Shown here: piece after piece, positions 34,804 to 43,759 of the stretch
Layout: every line of letters starts with the position of its first letter
Position numbering within the stretch: the first letter of the stretch is position 1
NCBI RefSeq assembly: GCF_020907275.1
Contig: NZ_JAJJWI010000002.1
Span: 1-64,000, forward strand
Direction of reading: 5' to 3'
DNA from: Pontibacter silvestris
Lineage (GTDB): Bacteria; Bacteroidota; Bacteroidia; Cytophagales; Hymenobacteraceae
Length of the DNA stretch: 64,000 nt
Program-made: the position numbers and the translations under genes
The notes under the pieces: model-generated
What the model saw: the letters and a program-made list of their open reading frames with translations, nothing else
Database searches by the model: none
Told to the model about the DNA's origin: nothing

Positions 34804-35613
34804 ATGTTTGAAATACCTAAACTTAAGCATACAGATTCCGGGAATTTCTTCCTGATGGCTGGCCCCTGTGCCATAGAGGGGGAGGAGATGGCGCTTCAGA
34901 TTGCAGAGCGACTGAAAGATATAACGGATCGGCTCCAGATTCCATGGATTTTTAAAGGGTCATACCGCAAAGCCAATCGTTCACGCCGCGATTCTTTTAC
35001 CGGCATTGGAGATGAAAAAGCATTGCGAATTCTGCGAAAAGTAAGCGAAACGTTTGATGTGCCTACTGTAACTGATATTCATGAGACTACTGAAGCAGCT
35101 ATGGCAGCAGAGTATGTCGATGTGCTTCAGATTCCAGCTTTCCTTTGCCGTCAGACTGACCTTCTGATAGCTGCTGCCAACACGGGTAAGGTTGTAAACA
35201 TTAAAAAGGGACAGTTTTTGTCTGGTGAAGCCATGCGCTTTGCTGTAGACAAAGTACGGGAGTCTGGTAACGACAAGGTGATTCTGACAGATAGAGGTAA
35301 CAGCTTTGGCTATTCAGACTTGGTCGTTGACTTCAGAAATTTACCTGAAATGCAATCAAATAAAGTACCTGTGGTGATGGACGTAACGCACTCGCTGCAA
35401 CAACCTAACCAAAGTTCTGGCGTTACCGGAGGCAGGCCTGCTTTAATTGAAACAATAGCCAAAGCCGCCATAGCCGTTGGAGCAGATGGTTTGTTTATTG
35501 AAACGCACCCACAGCCTAATATTGCAAAATCTGACGGAGCTAACATGCTGCCACTCGATCAGTTGGAGGGGCTTATGCAAAAGCTTATCCGAATTCGAAA
35601 GGCAATTAGCTAA
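34804..35613 (+). CDS. kdsA: 3-deoxy-8-phosphooctulonate (KDO-8-P) synthase
   Basis: About 269 residues from the ATG at 34804. The enzyme condenses phosphoenolpyruvate with arabinose-5-phosphate for the KDO of lipopolysaccharide. Family motifs are FLMAGPCAIEGEE (about 16-28), FKGSYRKANRSRRDSFTG (about 51-68), TDIHE, DVLQIPAFLCRQTDL (about 105-119), NIKKGQF, RGNSFGY and DVTHSLQQPN (about 194-203). It belongs to the DAHP synthase class I/KdsA superfamily and its length agrees with the family. The position of Cys in GPCAIEG resembles the metal-dependent KdsA class. Cytoplasmic; its product shows a KDO-containing outer membrane. Confidence 0.93.
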   Translation: MFEIPKLKHTDSGNFFLMAGPCAIEGEEMALQIAERLKDITDRLQIPWIFKGSYRKANRSRRDSFTGIGDEKALRILRKVSETFDVPTVTDIHETTEAAMAAEYVDVLQIPAFLCRQTDLLIAAANTGKVVNIKKGQFLSGEAMRFAVDKVRESGNDKVILTDRGNSFGYSDLVVDFRNLPEMQSNKVPVVMDVTHSLQQPNQSSGVTGGRPALIETIAKAAIAVGADGLFIETHPQPNIAKSDGANMLPLDQLEGLMQKLIRIRKAIS

Positions 35614-35620
35614 AAAAAAT

Positions 35621-35677
35621 GCAGAAGGTGTGCAGTTATAAGTATTTCAAAAAGCAAAGTAAGCACACCTTCTCTGC
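35621..35677 (+). promoter_or_regulatory. Large hairpin between kdsA and the RraB-like gene
   Basis: AGAAGGTGTGC (35623-35633) is the exact reverse complement of GCACACCTTCT (35663-35673), with a 29-base A+T-rich loop; flanking GC and CTGC repeats could extend it. There is only a weak T-run behind it. It may terminate kdsA or sit in the leader of the next gene (start 35709). Confidence 0.4.
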
Positions 35678-35708
35678 TTACTCTTTCTTCAAACTTTAAG
35701 TTATAAAC

Positions 35709-36482
35709 GTGAGCAACAACAGCTATACTTCTGACTGGGATGTTTATTTCTGCTATATAGAGGACATGCCTGCTTTTATGAGCGTGGATTTAGGAATAGC
35801 TCCTGTAGCCCCCTTAGCAGATAAACCAACACTGCTGGAAATAGTGGTTGGTTTGCAGACTATTGCCGAAAATGGATTTCCTGGGAACGAAGAATGGGAA
35901 ATGCTGGAAGAGATCGAAGATGCTGTTGTTAGTACATTGGAGGCAAAAATAGAGGCTGTTTTTGTAGGAAAGACGCTGAGCAATGGTATGCGTAGCTTTT
36001 ATTTCTATACTGGTGAAACTTTGCTTTTTGAGCAAACCATGGAAGCCGTTATTGCAGAATTCCCTCAGTACAGGATTGCTTATCAGATGCAGCCGGACGA
36101 GGAGTGGAACATTTACCAGGACCTGTTGTACCCGGACGAGGAAAGCCTTCAGAAGATATATAACAACCGTATACTGAAAAATTTAGAAGAGCAGGGGGAT
36201 CAGCCTTTTATTCCAAGAACAATTACACACTGGATATACTTCAGTACAAAAGAAGATAGGGAAGCTTTTTCTGCTATTGCAAAGGGAGAAGGCTATAGCG
36301 TGAGGCTAGAGGAAGAAATAGAAGATCAGCCTGGTAAACCTTATAAGTTTGTCCTTCATAAAGAAGATAAAGCGGATGAAGTTACTATAAACGAAATTAC
36401 TTTAAAGTTAAAAGAAATGGCAGAACAGTATAACGGTGAGTATGATGGTTGGGAAACAGAGGCGATTACGGAATACAGTTAG
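35709..36482 (+). CDS. DUF695 / RraB-like (RNase E inhibitor family) protein
   Basis: A 257-residue protein from a GTG start; the GTG is the only start before the conserved SDWDVYFCYIEDMPA. The N-terminal half (about 1-145) matches DUF695: acidic, with PAFMSVDLGIAP and a glycine-less beta-rich core. The C-terminal half (about 155-257) resembles RraB, with RTITHWIYFSTKEDREAF and a final YDGWETEAI. RraB binds and inhibits RNase E in gammaproteobacteria; whether the Bacteroidota version does so is unknown. Soluble, cytoplasmic, strongly acidic. The transcript probably ends at a terminator inside the neighbouring gene. Confidence 0.75.
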   Translation: MSNNSYTSDWDVYFCYIEDMPAFMSVDLGIAPVAPLADKPTLLEIVVGLQTIAENGFPGNEEWEMLEEIEDAVVSTLEAKIEAVFVGKTLSNGMRSFYFYTGETLLFEQTMEAVIAEFPQYRIAYQMQPDEEWNIYQDLLYPDEESLQKIYNNRILKNLEEQGDQPFIPRTITHWIYFSTKEDREAFSAIAKGEGYSVRLEEEIEDQPGKPYKFVLHKEDKADEVTINEITLKLKEMAEQYNGEYDGWETEAITEYS

Positions 36483-36490
36483 CTCTGAAG

Positions 36491-37276
36491 TTAAAATTTT
36501 AAAATGAAATGTTCTTTTGGCTGTTGGTGGCGGAAGAAAACTAAGCCAACAAAAAAAAGATCAACTGTCTGAAGCACCTCCGGGTGCTTTTTTATTTCCT
36601 GCCACGCCTGCTTCATTTCTTTCGACCAATAAATATCATCAACTACAAAGACGCTAAGTTCATGCTTTTTCTGAAGGCAAGCATTAAAATAGCACATGGT
36701 CGGTTCGTGACGGTGGTTGCCATCAAAAAAAACAAAGTCCAGTCTTTCTATTTTCTGTAACTGCTGCATCAGGGTTGTATCTAAATTCCCTTCTATAAGC
36801 CTGATGTTTTTTAGCTTCAGTTGCTTAAAATTATCTTTGGCTACTCTTGAAATATTGGCGCAGCCCTCAAAGGAATAAATGCTGGCTTTTTTACAAGCCT
36901 TAGCTAAATAAGAAGTGGTAAGGCCAAGGGAAGTACCTAAATCAAAAACTACCTGGGGCTGGAAGTGGTTAGCTAATCTGAAAAGTAACTGAGCATATTT
37001 TGGTGGCTTTGCGGAGTTTTGTGCCAGTTCTTTTACTTTCCGATTAACACTATTACCTGTTACGGACCCTGCTCCTAAATCTGTAATCTGTAAAGCGCTG
37101 TTGTCCTGCAGTAACTTTTCCCTTAAAGTCTCTATCTGAGAATAAGCATAATAGTCTCCATCATGCAAGATAACATTACGATAGAGGTTAAAGATGAAAG
37201 GAGAGTGAACACCGTGAAGTTTAAAAGACTTTAACCTGTATGACAGGTAATCTACTGCAAAATGTAGTGGAAGCAC
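36491..37276 (-). CDS. Class I SAM-dependent methyltransferase
   Basis: A 261-residue protein of the Methyltransf_24 type. The SAM-binding motif is VVFDLGTSLGLTTSYLA (about residues 108-124). IYSFEGCANISRVAKDNF (about 132-149) holds the acidic residue that binds the ribose, and LDFVFFDGNHRHEPT (about 179-193) is motif IV. Start is GTG (37274-37276). The substrate is unknown; proteins of this group are common in Bacteroidota and not linked to one pathway. It is convergent with the RraB-like gene, only eight bases between stop codons. Its 3' part contains a plus-strand terminator. Confidence 0.8.
   Translation of the reverse strand: MLPLHFAVDYLSYRLKSFKLHGVHSPFIFNLYRNVILHDGDYYAYSQIETLREKLLQDNSALQITDLGAGSVTGNSVNRKVKELAQNSAKPPKYAQLLFRLANHFQPQVVFDLGTSLGLTTSYLAKACKKASIYSFEGCANISRVAKDNFKQLKLKNIRLIEGNLDTTLMQQLQKIERLDFVFFDGNHRHEPTMCYFNACLQKKHELSVFVVDDIYWSKEMKQAWQEIKKHPEVLQTVDLFFVGLVFFRHQQPKEHFILKF
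36572..36593 (+). terminator. Plus-strand terminator inside the methyltransferase gene
   Basis: AAGCACC (36572-36578), tetraloop tccg, GGTGCTT (36583-36589), then four more T. It lies 90 bases after the stop of the RraB-like gene on the plus strand, but within codons of the minus-strand methyltransferase (which encode KKHPEVLQ there). Confidence 0.65.
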
Positions 37277-37437
37277 TTAATTTAAATTGGTGGTACGCAT
37301 AAGACAAAAGATTTAAGGCACGGGAGCTGAAGTATAGCGAAAACTATATATGGCATAGTTTCAGCCATCTTTATACAAATATTCAGGAGCTGCTTATATG
37401 CCTGAAGAATCTATTTCTTCCTACGCTATACCTTAAA

Positions 37438-37824
37438 CTAGTTTAATTTATAAGGTACAATCAGCACAAACTCAGGAATGGTAACATAAAACTGCTTTCC
37501 GTCTACCATACGCTCCATTAGATAGGTGCCGCGCATTTTACCAATGCCAGTTTTTAAGTTACAACCCGAAACATACTCATGCGACTCGCCAGGCTCCAGC
37601 ACAGGTTGCTGACCTACCACACCTTCTCCTTCTACTTCCCGTACAACTCCGGTAGTATCGTGTATGTACCAGTGGCGACGCAGGAGTTTAACTGTAAACT
37701 CACTTTTATTTTCTATACTAATCTTATAGGCAAATACATAGTGCTGCTGTACCGGACTAGAATAATCTGGAAGGTAATTTGTGGTTACCGTAATTTTAAC
37801 ACCTTCTGTTGTTTTTGTATCCAT
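37438..37824 (-). CDS. apaG: ApaG family protein
   Basis: A 128-residue single-domain protein with the ApaG (DUF525) fold of an immunoglobulin-like beta sandwich. Typical segments are VFAYKISIENKSEFTVKLL (about 28-46), RRHWYIHDTTG, VVGQQPVLEPGESHEYVSG (about 65-83) and MRGTYLMERMVDGKQFYV with the final IPEFVL. The length equals E. coli ApaG (125). Its function is not settled; it has been linked to cobalt/magnesium resistance, and related domains occur in F-box proteins. Cytoplasmic. Divergent from ung with 101 bases between starts. Confidence 0.9.
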   Translation of the reverse strand: MDTKTTEGVKITVTTNYLPDYSSPVQQHYVFAYKISIENKSEFTVKLLRRHWYIHDTTGVVREVEGEGVVGQQPVLEPGESHEYVSGCNLKTGIGKMRGTYLMERMVDGKQFYVTIPEFVLIVPYKLN

Positions 37825-37925
37825 GTTACAGAGTTTTTTGTATACTTAGGAATCATTCAAGAGTAAAACAGTTGCTTCGGTAAGAATGGTTTACTGTTTT
37901 TCTTAATTCACCACCTTATAAACTC

Positions 37926-38588
37926 ATGACTGTAAAGATAGAAGAAAGCTGGCAAAAAGTGCTACAAGATGAATTTGAAAAGCCATATTTCAAAAATCTT
38001 GTATCTTTTGTTAAAGACGAATACACTACACAAAAAGTTTACCCGTCGGGTACGCAGATTTTTAATGCATTCGAAATGTGCCCGTTCGATCAGGTTAAAG
38101 TAGTTATTCTGGGGCAGGACCCATACCATGGGCCCAAGCAGGCAAACGGGCTGGCTTTTTCTGTTAATGATGAAGTCCGTATACCGCCCTCTCTTTTAAA
38201 TATATTCAAAGAGATAAAGAATGATTTGGGTAAAGACCTGCCACCTACGGGTAACCTGGAGCGTTGGGCTAAACAGGGAGTACTGTTGTTAAATGCTACC
38301 CTGACTGTACGTGCAGGTAATGCAGGATCGCACCAGAAGAAAGGATGGGAAGAGTTTACAGATGCTGTGGTAAAGAAGGTGAACGACCTGAAGGAGCATG
38401 TTGTTTTTATACTATGGGGAGCTTACGCGCAAAAGAAAGGAGCTTTTATAGATGTAAGCAAACACTTGGTCCTGAAAGCTGCCCATCCGTCACCTTTTGC
38501 TGCAGATCGTGGTTTCTTCGGTAGCCGACACTTTAGCAAGACCAATGATTACCTGAAATCGCAAGGTAAAAAGCCCATTGACTGGTAG
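37926..38588 (+). CDS. ung: Uracil-DNA glycosylase
   Basis: A 220-residue family 1 UDG. The catalytic water-activating loop GQDPYHGPKQANGLAFSV (about residues 60-77) has the Asp, the DNA-intercalating loop HPSPFAADRGFFGSRHFS (about 182-199) has the catalytic His, and LLLNATLTVR supplies the uracil-binding Asn. It removes uracil from DNA in base excision repair. The length is normal. ATG start; monocistronic. Confidence 0.96.
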   Translation: MTVKIEESWQKVLQDEFEKPYFKNLVSFVKDEYTTQKVYPSGTQIFNAFEMCPFDQVKVVILGQDPYHGPKQANGLAFSVNDEVRIPPSLLNIFKEIKNDLGKDLPPTGNLERWAKQGVLLLNATLTVRAGNAGSHQKKGWEEFTDAVVKKVNDLKEHVVFILWGAYAQKKGAFIDVSKHLVLKAAHPSPFAADRGFFGSRHFSKTNDYLKSQGKKPIDW

Positions 38589-38611
38589 CTTTTTTAGCAG
38601 CTGAAGCTTAT

Positions 38612-38659
38612 ATGGTAGCCACTGATACAGAAGTAAACTTCTGTATCAGTGGCTACCAT
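38612..38659. repeat. Perfect inverted repeat, 23-bp arms, 2-base loop
   Basis: ATGGTAGCCACTGATACAGAAGT is, over its 23 bases (38612-38634), the exact reverse complement of 38637-38659, with only AA between. It lies between the converging ung and short-chain dehydrogenase genes, where a bidirectional terminator is expected, but neither strand has a run of T behind it. Confidence 0.9.
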
Positions 38660-38675
38660 GTAAGCTGTCTTGTGT

Positions 38676-39404
38676 TTAACTAAAGTATAAGCCACCATTA
38701 ACTCCGACTGTTTGCCCAGTCATGTAAGCATTTTTTACCAACATAATCACGGCATCGGCAACTTCATTTGGCTGGCCAAACCTGCCCATTGGTATTTTGT
38801 CCGGGGAGGCTTTTAACTCCTTTACCATGTCAGTTTCTATAAGGGCAGGGGTAATGGCGTTTGCAGTAATTCCATCATTTATCAAAAATAAAGCATAGGA
38901 ATGGGTAAGGCCAATCATACCAGCCTTTGATGCCGCATAAAGAGGACCAGTTACACCACCTGTCTGAGCAGCTACTGAGGATATATTTATAATCCTGCCC
39001 CATTGCTGTTGCTTCATTGTACCTATACAGGCCTGTGTTACTAAAAATGCAGATTTCAAGTTGGTGTCTATTACTCTGTCCCAGTCTGCTTCCGTAATAT
39101 TTTCCAGTTCGTCCTTATGAGCTATGCCAGCATTATTAACGAGAATTTCAACAGGACCAAGATTTTCCTCCACCTCTTGAACCATAACCGAAACGGATGC
39201 TGCATCAGATACATCAGCTTTTATTGGAATAGCTTTAGCTCCTAAGCCTTCAATTTGCTTACATAGGTTTTCAGCACTGCCTGCATCAGAATGGTAGTTT
39301 ACACCAATATGCACACCCTCTTTTGCCAGGGCTAAAGCAATTGCTTTCCCGATGCCTTTACTTGCACCCGTTACCAAAGCTGTTTTACCTTTTATCTCTG
39401 TCAT
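38676..39404 (-). CDS. Short-chain dehydrogenase (3-oxoacyl-ACP reductase type)
   Basis: About 242 residues from the ATG at 39404; a GTG directly before it would add one residue. NAD(P)-binding loop TGASKGIGKAIALALA (about residues 13-28), NNAGIAHKDEL (about 89), catalytic Ser in INISSVAAQTG (about 139) and the Tyr-x3-Lys pair in YAASKAG (about 152-158) are all present, as is the C-terminal GQTVGVNGG. This is the classical FabG-like subfamily; the C-terminus FabG signature fits, but no fatty-acid gene is adjacent, so another ketoacyl or acetoacetyl-CoA substrate is possible. Cytoplasmic. Confidence 0.85.
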   Translation of the reverse strand: MTEIKGKTALVTGASKGIGKAIALALAKEGVHIGVNYHSDAGSAENLCKQIEGLGAKAIPIKADVSDAASVSVMVQEVEENLGPVEILVNNAGIAHKDELENITEADWDRVIDTNLKSAFLVTQACIGTMKQQQWGRIINISSVAAQTGGVTGPLYAASKAGMIGLTHSYALFLINDGITANAITPALIETDMVKELKASPDKIPMGRFGQPNEVADAVIMLVKNAYMTGQTVGVNGGLYFS

Positions 39405-39488
39405 CACTTATTTTATTGTTCATAATGACCTACGGAAAAGGCTAATAATAGTGGGTTGAAGGGTAGGAATAACTTTAAAAGGAATACT

Positions 39489-41033
39489 TTATTTCTTATC
39501 CTTAAACTTTCGCGCCATTACTTCCTGTACCGGAAGGCTTTCTATTTTACTTTCCAGCCAAGATATAATATCAAGATACAGGAAAGGCCTTCTTTCGAGC
39601 GGGTTTTGAGATATTTCATTCAGTTTCTCCTTAAGCTTAATAAAGGCATCCCGCAGCTGATGTGGAGCAATGTTGCCTAAGTTTCGCAGGAATCTGAATA
39701 TCTCGATCTGCATCTGCTGTTGATTATTCATTTTGCCCAGGTAATGGTAAACTGACCTGATCTGGTAATCTAAGGCTTCATCTTCCCCGGCTTCGTAATG
39801 GGCAATCAGGTTCAGTATACGGGCAAAGCATTGTATATCCTCTCTGAGACTTTGGTTCTTATAATGAATTATTTTGTTCAGGTATTCAATGGCTTTATAG
39901 TTGTCGCCGCTGCCAAAGTACAAGCTGGCAATTTTGAAATAGAAAACCAATACCCTGTGTGGGTCCAGGTGGTTCTGAAACTCCTGCAGTTTATCAAGTA
40001 TTTCAGGAATAATCTTTTTGCCCTCGCCGAACTGTCCTTCCATAAACAAGGCATTCAGCTTGTTAGTATATATGTACTGAAACAGCAGCATTTCAGTATT
40101 TGGGCTGCTGCGTCTGTCTTTTGAGGCCGCAAAACCTTCTAATTGCTGTAGTACAACTTTAAATTTGCTGTAATACAAAAGGTTATACAAAGTTGCCAGC
40201 AGGTTATGTAAGCCCTTTATGTAAAGCATAGGCTGCTTATTTTTCATGTCAGGGTTCAGCTCAAAAAGATCCACCCATTTTTGAGCATATCTGTAACAGG
40301 CCTTAAAATCTTGTATGATGGTATAATACCACACATGCGACTGGTAATAGTACAGCTTCTCAAAAAAGCCTGCTTTTTGCAGGTTTACAGCAGGTAAGCT
40401 TTTCTGAAAAAAGTCTGTGATAGAATCATATTCCTCCTGGTTTCTGGCGAGTCCTACCTTTAAATATAAGCCATACAAGCGTAGAGCCACATTAGAAAGT
40501 TGATGTATGAGAGTAACACGTGTGGCAATGTCTATTGCTTCTTCAGAAAGGTTTTCCGCCCTTCCTCTCAGGCTCCTGGTAATGTACTGCGACTCAATTT
40601 TCTTTTCAAAATTAATGGCCTCTAACGCAATATGCGGCATCTCCGACTGCATGGCCAGTACCTTTACTTTTTCCAACATCTTCAGGCTTTGCTGATAAAA
40701 GCCTCTGTTGTACAACACACGGGCATAGTCCAGCTGCTCGTGTAGCTGGATGTCCATGTTTTGGTTTGTATGGTACAAGCGAAGGCTGGCAAGTAAGTGC
40801 TTGTAAAGATTTGCTTTTAAGTTGGCTAACTGGGCTTTCTTGATGGCAGGTACTTGTTGCAGAATCTTTTCCTCATTAAAAACATCCTGGTGGTCAATCT
40901 CATCAAAAAGCTGCAAAAACTTTAATCCCTCGCTGGACCCCTGTCTGTTGGCAAACAAGCGGAAGTGTCTTTTTTCGGAGCGTGTTAAAGATTTAACTAA
41001 TTGAAAAACAGGATCAATACTTTCGTTAGCCAT
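39489..41033 (-). CDS. Helical-repeat (TPR-like) protein of unknown function
   Basis: A 514-residue, almost entirely helical protein. After residue 80 it runs in paired helices of about 34-40 residues with TPR-like residues (for example LDYARVLYNRGFYQQSLKMLEKV and IASLYFGSGDNYKAIEYLNKI). The N-terminal part (about 1-75) has the conserved SLTRSEKRHFRLF. Aromatic residues, especially Tyr, are very frequent. No enzyme motif, signal peptide or membrane helix was seen. Proteins of this length and pattern are widespread in Cytophagales. Divergent from leuA with 163 bases between the starts. Function unknown; a scaffold role is only inference. Confidence 0.7.
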   Translation of the reverse strand: MANESIDPVFQLVKSLTRSEKRHFRLFANRQGSSEGLKFLQLFDEIDHQDVFNEEKILQQVPAIKKAQLANLKANLYKHLLASLRLYHTNQNMDIQLHEQLDYARVLYNRGFYQQSLKMLEKVKVLAMQSEMPHIALEAINFEKKIESQYITRSLRGRAENLSEEAIDIATRVTLIHQLSNVALRLYGLYLKVGLARNQEEYDSITDFFQKSLPAVNLQKAGFFEKLYYYQSHVWYYTIIQDFKACYRYAQKWVDLFELNPDMKNKQPMLYIKGLHNLLATLYNLLYYSKFKVVLQQLEGFAASKDRRSSPNTEMLLFQYIYTNKLNALFMEGQFGEGKKIIPEILDKLQEFQNHLDPHRVLVFYFKIASLYFGSGDNYKAIEYLNKIIHYKNQSLREDIQCFARILNLIAHYEAGEDEALDYQIRSVYHYLGKMNNQQQMQIEIFRFLRNLGNIAPHQLRDAFIKLKEKLNEISQNPLERRPFLYLDIISWLESKIESLPVQEVMARKFKDKK

Positions 41034-41196
41034 TGTAGTTTATGAACAGCTATTTGTATGAATATCAATTAAATAGCTAATTTAAAATGTTTTTAGAAAT
41101 AGTAGGTAAGTGCAAAAAATGTTTTTGTAGCAAGATCAAACAGACGAAATTGTAATCACATTTCAAAATTGTTTCTGCTTAATAGACCAAATTACT

Positions 41197-42363
41197 ATGT
41201 CGGCTCAGAAAATACAAATATTCGACACAACACTGCGAGATGGCGAGCAAGTGCCTGGATGCAAGTTAAACATGGATGAAAAACTTGTTATAGCAAAGCA
41301 GCTCGAACTACTCGGCGTTGATGTGATAGAAGCCGGATTTCCTGTATCAAGCCCGGGAGATTTCGAAGCGGTTAGAGCAATTGCATTACAAACGAAAGAT
41401 GCTACAGTTTGCGGACTTACCCGTGCTGTTGAAAATGACATTCGTGTAGCAGCTGATGCTCTGAGAGGTGCAAAAATTCCAAGAATACATACAGGTATAG
41501 GCACGTCTGAACTTCATGTGAAGTACAAACTCCGCACTACGCAGGAGAATGTAATAGAGCGAGCGATTGCAGCTGTAAAACTTGCAAAGTCTTTTGTAGA
41601 GGATGTAGAGTTTTATGCAGAAGATGCCGGCCGAACGGATAATGAGTTCTTGGCGAGAGTTTGTGAGGCTGCTATAAAAGCAGGTGCGACAGTGCTGAAC
41701 ATTCCAGACACCACAGGCTATTGTTTACCTGATGAGTATGGTGCTAAAATAAAATATTTAGCTACGCATGTAAAGGGCATAGAAAACGTTACCCTTTCAA
41801 CACACTGCCATAACGATTTAGGGATGGCTACTGCTAATTCTATTGCCGGTGCTATAAATGGTGCCCGCCAGATAGAGTGTACAATAAACGGAGTTGGAGA
41901 GAGAGCTGGTAACACTGCCTTGGAAGAGGTGGCAATGGTTCTGCGCCAGCACCCATATTTGAACCTTCAAACAAACATAAATACTAAACTGCTGACGGAA
42001 ACCTCGGCCATTGTTTCGCACATGATGCGCATGCCGGTGCAGCCAAACAAAGCCATTGTAGGAGCTAATGCATTCTCTCATTCGAGTGGCATTCATCAGG
42101 ACGGCGTAATCAAACACAGAGAAACATATGAAATCATTGACCCTAAAGATGTAGGGGTAAATGATTCCTCTATTGTGCTGACTGCCCGTTCAGGACGAGC
42201 AGCCCTGGCTTTCCGTCTGCAAAAAATCGGCTACCAGTTCGACAAAACAACTCTGGACAAAGCCTATGCTTCTTTCCTTCAGGTGGCAGATACCAAGAAA
42301 GAAGTGGTAGACGAGGATCTGCATGTATTAGTGGAACAAGAAAACCTGGTTGCTGCAAGTTAA
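41197..42363 (+). CDS. leuA: 2-isopropylmalate synthase, short form
   Basis: A 388-residue LeuA, first step of leucine synthesis (2-oxoisovalerate + acetyl-CoA). The metal-binding [15 protein letters not shown] (about residues 10-24), the HxH site in [16 protein letters not shown] (about 200-215) and [15 protein letters not shown] (about 231-245) are conserved. The catalytic barrel ends near 275 and the subdomain near 385, so the C-terminal leucine-binding regulatory domain of long LeuA (about 510 residues) is missing. It may therefore not respond to leucine feedback. ATG start; first gene of the leu operon, followed after one base by leuC. A homocitrate synthase role is unlikely in this operon. 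Confidence 0.9.
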   Translation: MSAQKIQIFDTTLRDGEQVPGCKLNMDEKLVIAKQLELLGVDVIEAGFPVSSPGDFEAVRAIALQTKDATVCGLTRAVENDIRVAADALRGAKIPRIHTGIGTSELHVKYKLRTTQENVIERAIAAVKLAKSFVEDVEFYAEDAGRTDNEFLARVCEAAIKAGATVLNIPDTTGYCLPDEYGAKIKYLATHVKGIENVTLSTHCHNDLGMATANSIAGAINGARQIECTINGVGERAGNTALEEVAMVLRQHPYLNLQTNINTKLLTETSAIVSHMMRMPVQPNKAIVGANAFSHSSGIHQDGVIKHRETYEIIDPKDVGVNDSSIVLTARSGRAALAFRLQKIGYQFDKTTLDKAYASFLQVADTKKEVVDEDLHVLVEQENLVAAS

Positions 42364-42364
42364 T

Positions 42365-43759
42365 ATGGCAAAGTCATTATTTGATAAAATCTGGGATGCA
42401 CACGTTGTAAAGACAATCCCGGGAGGATTAGATGTGTTTTATATTGATAAACATTTGATCCATGAGGTAACAAGTCCGCAGGCCTTTGATGAGCTGCAAG
42501 CGCGAGAACTGCCTCTTTTTAGAAAAGAACAAATGGTTGCTACGGCAGACCATAATGTACCTACAAAAGATCAGCACCTGCCTATTTCGGAACCGCTTTC
42601 CCGTATGCAGGTGGATAAACTTACAGAAAACTGTGCCAAATTTGGCGTAGAGCTTTTCGGTCTCGGGCACAAGAACCAAGGCATTGTGCATGTGATAGGA
42701 CCTGAGTTAGGTATTACACAACCAGGTATGACCATTGTGTGTGGCGATAGCCATACTTCAACCCACGGTGCCTTTGGAGCTATTGCTTTTGGTATAGGAA
42801 CAAGCCAAGTGGCACAGGTAATGGCCTCGCAGTGTCTGCTGCTGAGCCGCCCGAAGCGTATGCGCATTGTGGTGGACGGAGAGCTTAAAGCAGGTGTTAC
42901 TGCCAAAGATCTTATCCTTTATGTAATTTCTAAACTTGGTACAGGTGGTGCTACAGGGTACTTTGTAGAGTACGCAGGTAGTGCTGTGCGCTCTTTGAGC
43001 ATGGAAGGCCGCATGACTGTTTGCAATATGAGCATTGAGATGGGTGCCCGTGGCGGTATGATTGCTCCAGACGATACTACCTTCAATTACCTGAAAGGCC
43101 GCCAGAATGCTCCGCATGGTGAGAAGTGGGATCAGGCTGTTGCTTACTGGAAAACACTTTATTCAGAAGATGGAGCTCCTTTTGAGGCAGAATACTTCTT
43201 TGATGCCAGTGACATAGCCCCAATGATTACATATGGTACTAACCCGGGAATGGGTATCGCTATTAACTCTGCCATTCCTGTAAATGTACAAAGCAGCGAA
43301 GCAGTAAGCTTTGACAAATCCTTGAAATATATGGGCTTTGCCCCAGGTGAAACTCTGCTTGGCAAAGAAATTAACTACGTATTTATCGGTAGCTGTACCA
43401 ATTCACGTATTGAAGATTTACGTATTGTAGCGGAGTATGTAAGAGGTAAACAAAAAGCACAGCATGTGGAGGCTATTATTGTACCTGGCTCTAAACATGT
43501 AGAACTTCAGGCCAGAGAGGAAGGTATTGATATAGTGTTGGCAGAGGCAGGATTTGAACTACGGGAACCAGGTTGCAGTGCCTGCTTAGCCATGAACGAA
43601 GACAAGATTCCGGCAGGAGCTTACTGTGTTTCTACCTCTAATAGAAACTTTGAAGGCCGCCAGGGCCCTGGTTCCAGAACTTTGCTGGCTAGCCCTTTGG
43701 TTGCAGCTATTACCGCAGTAGAAGGAAAGATTGTGGATATAACGCAATATCTTAGCTAA
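42365..43759 (+). CDS. leuC: 3-isopropylmalate dehydratase, large subunit
   Basis: A 464-residue aconitase-superfamily subunit from the ATG at 42365 (the frame opens earlier, but [15 protein letters not shown] is the family start). The three 4Fe-4S cysteines lie in [10 protein letters not shown] (about residue 345) and [11 protein letters not shown] (about 405 and 408). [20 protein letters not shown] is the conserved substrate region. It isomerises 2- to 3-isopropylmalate with LeuD. The gene starts one base after the leuA stop and abuts leuD (43760) without a gap, so translation is coupled. Confidence 0.95.
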   Translation: MAKSLFDKIWDAHVVKTIPGGLDVFYIDKHLIHEVTSPQAFDELQARELPLFRKEQMVATADHNVPTKDQHLPISEPLSRMQVDKLTENCAKFGVELFGLGHKNQGIVHVIGPELGITQPGMTIVCGDSHTSTHGAFGAIAFGIGTSQVAQVMASQCLLLSRPKRMRIVVDGELKAGVTAKDLILYVISKLGTGGATGYFVEYAGSAVRSLSMEGRMTVCNMSIEMGARGGMIAPDDTTFNYLKGRQNAPHGEKWDQAVAYWKTLYSEDGAPFEAEYFFDASDIAPMITYGTNPGMGIAINSAIPVNVQSSEAVSFDKSLKYMGFAPGETLLGKEINYVFIGSCTNSRIEDLRIVAEYVRGKQKAQHVEAIIVPGSKHVELQAREEGIDIVLAEAGFELREPGCSACLAMNEDKIPAGAYCVSTSNRNFEGRQGPGSRTLLASPLVAAITAVEGKIVDITQYLS

